64,000 nucleotides of DNA from Streptomyces sp. S465 (GTDB taxonomy: Bacteria; Actinomycetota; Actinomycetes; Streptomycetales; Streptomycetaceae), in contig NZ_CP114036.1 in the NCBI RefSeq assembly GCF_026898115.1, forward strand, positions 868,001 through 932,000, in the 5' to 3' direction. Shown here in pieces: positions 52,001 to 61,000 of this stretch. A program made the translations under genes and the position numbers. Position 1 is the stretch's first letter. Each line of letters starts with the position of its first letter. The notes beneath the pieces were generated by a model, which saw only the letters and a list, made by a program, of their open reading frames with translations, made no database searches and was not told the DNA's origin.

Positions 52001-55000
52001 CGGAGCGCAGGCCCCGGAAGGCGGTGCCGTACGTCAGGCCCTGGCGGGCGAGGCCGGGATAGACGTCCGTGAGGTCGGCCGCCATCGTCGCGGCGGGTGG
52101 CCAGACCGGCATCGCACCGGCCGTCCGGACCGCATCGGCCGATCGTGCCGCGAGCCTGCCCACCGCGTTGTCGGTCCACGGCACGTCGTCCCCGGACCCG
52201 GTGGGCCTGGAGTGCACCTGGACCTCACGCACGCCCTGGCGGTCGGCCGGCGACACGTACACCTGGACGTCGATCCCGGCGCCGGCGGGCACCACCATCG
52301 GTGCGCGCAGGACGAGTTCCGCGACCCGTTCCGAACCGGTCTGCCGTCCGGCCCTGCCGAGCATCTCCAAGATGGCGGTACTCGGTACCACCACGGTGTC
52401 GCCCACCTGGTGTTCCGGCAGCCACGCGAGGTTCGCGGCGGACAGTTCGCCGCGCAGCACCACACCGCCGTGGGCGAGGCGGACGACGGTGTCCAGCAGC
52501 GGATACCCCGTCGGAGCGCCACCCGGGACGCCATGGGCCGGTGCGGCGGGCGCCGGGTCGAGCCAGAACCGCTCGCGCTGGAAGGCGTAGGTGGGCAGAT
52601 CCACCGGCGGCCGCGCGTCCGCCGGCACCTCGAGCACGGTGTCCCACCGTACGGCGGCACCCTGCACGAACAGGCGGGCCGCCGCTTCGAGGACCGACCT
52701 GCCCTCCGGACGGCCCTTGCGGAGCAGCGGGACGAGCGTGGCCTCGGCGGACCTGCTCAGGCACTCCGGGACCAGGGCGGACAGTGTGGTGCCCGAGCCC
52801 AGTTCGACGAAGGTCCGCACCCCCTCGGTCTCCAGGGCGCGCACCCCGTCGTGGAACCGTACGGCCTCGCGGACGTGCCGCACCCAGTACTCGGCGGAGG
52901 TGAAATCACCGGGCCCGGCCGGAGCACCGGTGAGCGTGGAGACCAGCGGGATGCGCGGTGCGCCGAAGGAGATGCCCGACACCACCTCGCGGAACCGGTC
53001 GAGCATCGGCTCCATGAGGGGCGAGTGGAAGGCGTGGCTCACGCGCAGCGCACGCGTCCTGCGGCCGCGTCGCTCCAGTTCCCGGACGGCCTCGGCCACC
53101 TGGGCGCCCTCACCGGAGAGCACCGTCGCCATGGGTCCGTTGACGGCGGCGACGCCGACGGCCGCACTGCCCGCCAGCAGGGGGCCGACCTCGTCCTCGG
53201 ACGCCTGGACCGCCACCATGGCGCCGCCCTCGGGCAGTTCCGCCATCAGCCGGCCGCGGGCCGCGACCAGGGCCGCGGCGTCCGGGAGCGACAGGACACC
53301 GGACACGTGTGCCGCGGCGATCTCCCCCACCGAGTGGCCCGCCAGGCAGGCCGGGCGCACCCCCCAGGAGGTGAGCAGGTGGTGCAGGGCGACCTGGAAG
53401 GCGAAGAGGCAGGGCTGCGCGTAGTCGGTCCGGTCCAGCAGCGCCGCCGCGTCCGGATCGTCGGCGTCGGCGAACAGCACGTCCGCCGGGGAACGGCCGA
53501 GGTGGGGTTCCAGGGCGGCGCTCACCGTGTCGAACGCCTCGGCGTACGCGGGGAACGCCCGGTACAGTTCCCGGCCCATCCCCACGCGCTGGCTGCCCTG
53601 ACCGGCGAACAGGAACGCGGTCTTGCGCGCCCGGCGGGTGGCGTCCGCCGTGACGACGCCCGGGTGCTCGGCGCCCTGCGCGGCGGCGGCGAGGCCCGCC
53701 AGCAGGGCGGTCCGGTCGGTGCCGAGCACGACCGCGCGGCGCCGGAACACCGAGCGGTTCGCGGCCAGTGCCACCCCGATGTCCGCGGCGGACACCTCCG
53801 GCCGGTCACCGGCGAAGCGGAGCAGCCGGGCCGCCTGGGCCGTGAGAGCGGCGGGGGTCTTACCGCTCAGCACCCACGGCGTCACACCCGCCGCGGGGGC
53901 GGCCGGGACGAAGCGCTCCGCCTCGGCCGCGGCCGGCTGTTCGAGGATGATGTGAGCGTTGGTGCCGCTGATGCCGAAGGAGGACACCGCGGCCCGGCGT
54001 GGCCGGTCCTCCGCCGCCCAGGCGCGCTGCTCGGTCAGCAACCGCACCGCTCCCCCGCTCCAGTCCACGTGTGGCGAGGGGTTCTCGGCGTGCAGGGTAC
54101 GCGGCATGACACCGTGCCGCATCGCCATCACCATCTTGATGATGCCGCCGACCCCGGCCGCCGCCTGCGTGTGCCCGATGTTGGACTTGAGGGAACCCAG
54201 CCACAGCGGTCGGGGCCGTTCCCGGCCGTAGGTGGCCAGCAGCGCCTGTGCCTCGATCGGGTCGCCCAGAGCGGTGCCCGTTCCGTGTGCCTCGATCACG
54301 TCGATGTCGTCGGGGGACAGCCCCGCGTTGTCCAGGGCCTGCCGGATGACGCGCTGTTGCGAGGGGCCGCTCGGCGCGGTCAGACCGTTCGAGGCGCCGT
54401 CCTGGTTCACGGCCGAGCCGCGCACCACGGCGAGGACCTGGTGGCCGTTGCGCCTGGCCCGGGACAGCCGTTCGACGACCAGGACACCGGCGCCTTCGGC
54501 CCATCCGGTGCCGTCCGCGTCCGCGGAGAACGCCTTGCAGCGCCCGTCCGCGGCCAGCGCCCGCTGCCGGCTGAAGTCGATGAAGGTGCGGGGAGTGGAC
54601 ATCACGGTCACGCCGCCCACCAGCGCCAGCGAGCACTCGCCCTGACGCAGCGCCTGGCTCGCCAGGTGGAGGGCGACCAGCGAGGACGAGCACGCGGTGT
54701 CCACGGAGACGGCGGGCCCTTCCAGACCGAGAACGTAGGACACCCGGCCGGACAGCACACTGCCCAGGCTCCCGTTCTGGAGGTAGCCCTCCATGCCGTC
54801 CGGAATCTCCTGGAGGCGGGAGCCGTAGTCGTGGTACATCACACCGGCGAACACACCGGTCGGCGAGCCCTTGAGCGCCCGCGGATCGATGCCCGCGTGT
54901 TCCAGCGCCTCCCAGGACGTCTCCAGCATGAGCCGCTGCTGCGGATCGGTGGCACGTGCCTCACGCGGCGAGATGCCGAAGAAGTCCGCGTCGAACCAGG

Positions 55001-58000
55001 CGGCGTCGTGCAGGAAGCCACCGGCGCGGGCATAGCTCGTGCCGGGCTGGTCCGGGTCGTCGGAGAAGAGCGTCTCGAGGTTCCAGCCACGGTCGGTGGG
55101 GAAGTCGGAGACGCCGTCGACGCCGCCGGCCACGAGGTTCCACAGGCCGTCGGGGTCCGTGACACCGCCGGGGTACCGGCAGGCCATGCCGACGACCACG
55201 ATCGGATCGTCCGTCTCCTCCGGGATGGCCACGGGGACGGATTCCGGAGCCGGTTCCGCGTTCGCGTCTGTGGTGTCCGGCACGGCATCGGCCTCCGCGA
55301 GGGCTTCCGCCAGGTGGTCCACGACCGCGGGCGGTGTCGGGTGATCGAACAGCAGGGTCGGGGAGAGCTGGAGTCCGGTGGCCGCGCTCAGGTGGTTGCG
55401 CAGCTCCAGCATCATCAGCGAGTCGAAGCCCAGCGCCGAGAAGGACTCGGGCAACTGGTCCTCACGGAGACCGTCACGGCCCAGAACGGTCGCCGTCCGC
55501 GACCGCACCAGATCCATCAGGTCCTCGTGCCGCTGCTCCGCGGTGCGGACCGGCGGGATGGCGGCCGCGGCGCCCTGGGCCGCTCGGTCCGCCGTACCCG
55601 CCCGGTCCGCCGTGGTGACGGTGTTGTCCGCGCGGGTGCGTACCGGCCGTCCGGGCAGCGGTGTACGGGGCGCGAGGAACGGCGGCAGGGTCCGGGCGTC
55701 CGAGCCCGGCAGGTCCTGCGTGCCCAGGCGGACCGGTGCGAGGACCGGTTCGCCCAGCCCGAGGGCCGCGTCGAAGGCGCGCAGCGCGTCGGCGGTGGAC
55801 AGCGGTTCGATCCCGACCCGCGACATCCGCCGGATATCCGCGTCCTGAAGGTGCCCGGAAAGCTCGCTGCGCTCCTCCCACAGTCCCCACACCAGGGAGA
55901 GGGCACGGTGGCCGGCCCGGTGCCGGCCCAGCATCAGGGCGTCGAGGCACGCGTTGGCCGCCGCGTAGTTCGCCTGACCGGCGGTGCCCCACCAGCCCGC
56001 GACCGAGGAGCACACCACGAACCAGTCCAGGTTCAGTCCCCGTGTGCAGTCGTCGAGGATCGAGACGGCGTCCGCCTTGGCGGTCAGGACCGCGTCCAGC
56101 CCCTCCGGCGTGAGCGTCTCCACGACGCGGTCCGCGACACTGCCCGCGGCGTGGATGACACCCGCGAGCGGGCGGGTCGCGGGAACGGCGGCCAGAACCG
56201 CCTCGACCTGTGCGCGGTCGGAGACGTCGCAGGCCGCGACGGTGACCGTGGCTCCCAGTCCGCGCAGTTCGGCGGCGAGTTCGGCGACGCCCGGACCGGC
56301 CTCACCTCGCCGGCTGGCGAGCACCACATGGCCGATCCCGCGGGTGGCGACGGCATGCCGGGTGAGCGCGGAGCCCACGATCCCGCCGGCGCCGGTGACC
56401 AGGACCGACGACGTCGCCCAGCGGGTGTCCGGACCGGCGTCCGGGCCGGCCGAGGTGTTGCCGCCGTCGCCCGCCGCCGACGCGCCGGGGTCAGTGGCCG
56501 GCCGGAGCACCGGTACGAGCAACTGACCGGCGCGTACGGCGATCTGGACCGTCCCCGCTCCGAACGACTCGACGGCGGCGGGCAGCGCTTCCGCGCCGTC
56601 GGTCTCCTCGTCCAGGTCGACGAGTCCCACCAGGCCGGGGTGCTCGGTCTGCACCGTGCGCACCAGGCCCCAGATGGCGGCGTGGACCGGGTCGACGTGG
56701 GTGGGGTCGGAACCGGCCGCGCACGCCCGGCGCGTGATCACCACCAGGCGGTCGTCCGGTGCCCGGGTCCCGGCCAGCCAGGACTGGATCTCCGCGAGGG
56801 CCGCGCGCAGCCCCGCACGCACCCGCTCGGGTGCCGTCCCGGCGTCGAGGCCCTCGAGGCGCACCGTGCCGCTCGCGCCGCCGGCCGTCAGGCGGTCGGC
56901 GGCGGACGCCGCGACCGGCCCGTCGCCGACCACCAGGTACCGGTGCGTCGCGGGCACCTGACCGGAAGCGACCGCGGCCGGGGCCGGGGCCGACGGTTCC
57001 CAGACCATGCGGTACAGGGGCACCCGGTCCATGGCGAGGATCCGCCGCAGCTGGTCCCGTGGCGTGGGCCGCAGGACCACGCCGGCTTCGGCGACGAGCC
57101 GGTTCCGCACGTCCCGGGCCACCAGACGGACGGTGTCCGGCCCCTCCTGCCGCAGGCGCACCCGCAGCGCGGAGGCGCCGGAGGTGTGGCGGCGCACGGT
57201 GGACCAGGAGAACGGCAGCCGCGGGCAACGCGCGTCGGGCAGCAGTTCGCCGACCGCCGGCGGGTGCAGCACGGCGTCCAGCAGCGCGGGGTGCAGGAGG
57301 TACGCGTCGGATCGCGCCGCCGCCGGGTCGGGCAGCCGCACCTCCACGAACAGGTCGTCCCCGGAGCGCCACACGTCCCGCACACCGCGGAAGGCCGGCC
57401 CGTACGTCAGGCCACGGCGGTCCAGTTCCGCGTAGTAACCGTCCACGTTCAGCCGCTCCGCGCCCGTCGGCGGCCATTGGGCGGGCGGCTCGTCGCGGGT
57501 GACGCCGGTCGGTGTCACGGCGAGGGTGCCCGTGGCGTGGCGGGTCCACCCCTCCGTCCCGGAGGCCGACGCGAACACCTCCACCTGGGCGATGCCGGAG
57601 GCGTCGGTCGAGGACACCCGGACCTGGAGGTCGACCGGCTGGTCGGCGGGCACGACCAGGGGTGCCAGCAGCAGCAGTTCCGTGACCTCGGCGTGGCCGG
57701 TCTCCTCGGCGGCGCGGGCCACCGCCTCCAGGAGCGCGGTTCCGGGCACCACGACGGTGCCCTCCACCCGGTGGTCGGGCAGCCAGGGGAGATGGCGGGG
57801 GCTGAGCCGTCCGGTCAGTACGGTTCCGTCGACACCGGGCACGGCAGCCGCCAGCAGCGGGTGCCGCAGCGCGGTCAGACCGGCGGAGCCGAGGTCTGGT
57901 TCCCCGGCGGGTGGCTCCAGCCAGAAGCGTTCCCGCTGGAACGCGTAGGTCGGAAGGTCGACGTCGTCCGTCGCCGCTCCGGCGAAGTAGGCCGTCCAGT

Positions 58001-61000
58001 CCACCTCGACCCCTGCGGCGTGGAGCCGCCCGGCGGTGAAGGCGAGCGATGCCGTCTCGGACCGATTGCGGTGCAGGGCCGGCAGGATCAGCCGCTCGGC
58101 GTCGTCCAGGGTCTCCCGGGCCATGGCGGTCAGCACCCCTCCCGGTCCCAGCTCCACGAAGCGGGTGACGCCCTGTTCGCGCAGCTGCCGGATGCCGTCG
58201 GCGAAGCGCACCGTGCCCCGGACGTGGTCGGCCCAGTGGTCCGGGCTGCCGAGCTGTTCGGCGGTGGCGATCCGTCCGGTCAGGTTCGACACCACGGGAA
58301 GGGACGGCTCGTCGAAGGTGAGGGTCTCCGCCACCGTGCGGAAGTCGTCCAGCATGGGTGTCATCAGGGGCGAGTGGAAGGCGTGGCTCACGGCCAGCCG
58401 GGTCACCTTGCGCCCGCGCGCCTGCCAATCGGAGGCCAGCGCGAGCACCTCCGCCTCGCGGCCGGAGAGGACGACGGACTCGGGGCCGTTGACGGCGGCG
58501 ACGCTCACCACGTCGGTGCGGCCGTCGAGGAGCGGGAGGACCTCGTCCTCCCGTGCCTGGACCGCGACCATGGCTCCGTCGGAGGGCAGCCGCTGCATCA
58601 GCCGGCCGCGCGCGCTCACCAGGAGCGCCGCCTGCGGCAGTGACAGCGCGCCCGACACATGTGCGGCGGTCAGCTCGCCGACCGAGTGGCCGATGAGGTA
58701 GTCGGGCCGGACACCCCAGGACTCGAACGTCCGGTACAGCGCCACCTCCAGGGCGAACAGGGCCGCCTGGGTGTATACCGTGCGGTCCAGGGTCTCCTTC
58801 TCCTCGCCCCAGACGATGTCGCGCACCGGCTGGTCGAGGTGCCGGTCCAGTTCCTCGGTCACGGCGTCGAAGGCCGCGGCGAACACGGGGTTGGCCGCGT
58901 GCAGTTCGCGGCCCATGCCCAGGAACTGCGCGCCCTGGCCGGTGAACATGAACGCCAGCTTGCCGTCCGGGGTGGCGTGGTCCCGTTCGGCAGCGGCGGT
59001 GGCACGGCCGTCGGCCACCGCCCGCACCGCGCCCAGCAGGGCCTCGGTGTCCGCACCGACGGCCACCGCGCGGTACGGGAAGGCCGTACGCCGCGTCGCC
59101 AGCGCGTGGGCGATGTCCGCGGGCCGCAGTTCCGGCCGTTCCTCGACGTAGGAGAGCAGCGACCGGGCCTGGGCGGTCAGTGCGGCCGGGGACTTGCCGC
59201 TGATCACCCACGGCACCGCGACGGGGTGCCGGTCGGCGGACTCGCCTGCCACGGGCTCGTCCCCGGCGGGCCGTTCGAGGGACTCCGCGAGGGGCTGCTC
59301 GAGGATGACGTGGGCGTTGGTGCCGCTGATGCCGAAGGAGGACACCGCCGCCCGCCGCACCCGGTCGACCCGCGGCCAGGGCTGTTCCTCGGTCAGCAGC
59401 CGGACGGCGCCGGCGGACCAGTCGACATGAGTGGACGGCTGCCCCACGTGCAGTGTCCTCGGCAGCACCCCGTGCCGCATCGCCATGACCATCTTGATGA
59501 CGCCCGCGATCCCCGCCGCGGCCTGCGTGTGGCCGATGTTCGACTTCAAGGACCCCAGCCACAGGGGACGGTCGGCGTCATGCTCCTGGCCGTAGGTGGC
59601 CAGCAGGGCCTGCGCCTCGATCGGGTCGCCCAGCGTGGTGCCGGTGCCGTGTGCCTCGACCGCGTCGACATCGCCGCCACCGAGACCGGCGGCGGCCAGG
59701 GCCTGGCGTATGACGCTCTGCTGTGCGGGGCCGTTCGGCGCGGTCAGGCCGTTGGAGGCGCCGTCCTGGTTGACCGCGGAGCCCCGCAGCACCGCCAGGA
59801 CACGATGCCCCTCGCGCCTCGCTCGCGACAGCTTCTCGACGGCCAGGACGGCGACGCCCTCCGACCACCCGGTCCCGTCCGCGGCGTCGGAGAAGGCCTT
59901 GCAGCGCCCGTCCGCGGCGAGTGCCCGCTGGCGGCCGAAGGCGGTGAACATGCCGGGCGTACTCATGACCGTCACCCCGGACGCGAGCGCGAGGGAGCAC
60001 TCGCCCCGGTGCAGCGCCTGGGCGGCGAGGTGCAGAGCCACGAGGGACGAGGAGCACGCCGTGTCCACGGTGAGGGCGGGGCCCTCCAGACCCAGCGTGT
60101 AGGCCACGCGTCCGGACACCACGCTGCCGGCGAGACCGGTGAGGAGATGTCCGGCGACCTGGTCGGGTCCCTCGTGCAGCCGCGGGCCGTAGTCCCCCGC
60201 CATGGCTCCGGCGAAGACGCCCGTACGGCTCCCCACCAGGGTTTCGGGCCGTATCCCGGCCGCCTCCAGCGCCTCCCAGGACGCCTCCAGCAGCAAGCGC
60301 TGCTGCGGGTCCATCGCGAGGGCCTCACGGGGCGAGATGCCGAAGAACTCCGCGTCGAAATCGGCCGCGTCGGGCAGGAATCCCCCGCGTCGCAGCGGGC
60401 CGTCCCCGGCGGGTTCCGGCATGTCCCAGTGGCGGTCGGTGGGGTACTCGCCGATGGCGTCCGTCCCGTCGAGCACCAGGCGCCAGAGCTCCTCGGGGGA
60501 CCGGACGCCGCCGGGGAAGCGGCAGCTCATGCCGACCACGACCACCGGGTCATCGGACGCGGACCCTTCCGCGCCGCCGGTGGCCCCGGTAACGGCGGTG
60601 GCCGTCCCCGACCGCAGGGCGTCGACACGCCGCGCCAGGCGGGCCGGGGTGGGGTGGTCGAAGACCGCGCTGGACGGCAGCTTCAGCCCGGTGACGGCGT
60701 TCAGCCGGTTGCGCAGCTCGACGGCCATGATCGAGTCGAAGCCGTGTTCCTTGAAGGACCGGTCCACCCGCACGTCCGCCGCGTCCGTGCGCAGCACCGT
60801 GGCGGTCTGCCCCCGGACCAGGTCCAGTGAGCTGACGTCCGCATCGGTCCGGGACGCCTCCGGCGGCGCCGGGAGGTGTTCCGCCGGCAGCGCGGGACGG
60901 GCCGGTGTGTCCCCGCCGGTGGCGGGCGGCGCGGCGAGCCACAGCCGCCGTCGCTGGAAGGCGTACGTCGGCAGGTCGCCCGCGGGCACCGGTACACCGC

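Noticed and set aside
51816..58643. Open frame of 2,275 codons on the plus strand opposite the PKS
   Set aside because: Antisense shadow produced by GC-biased third positions; repetitive Gly/Arg/His-rich translation, no domain, and no ribosome site.
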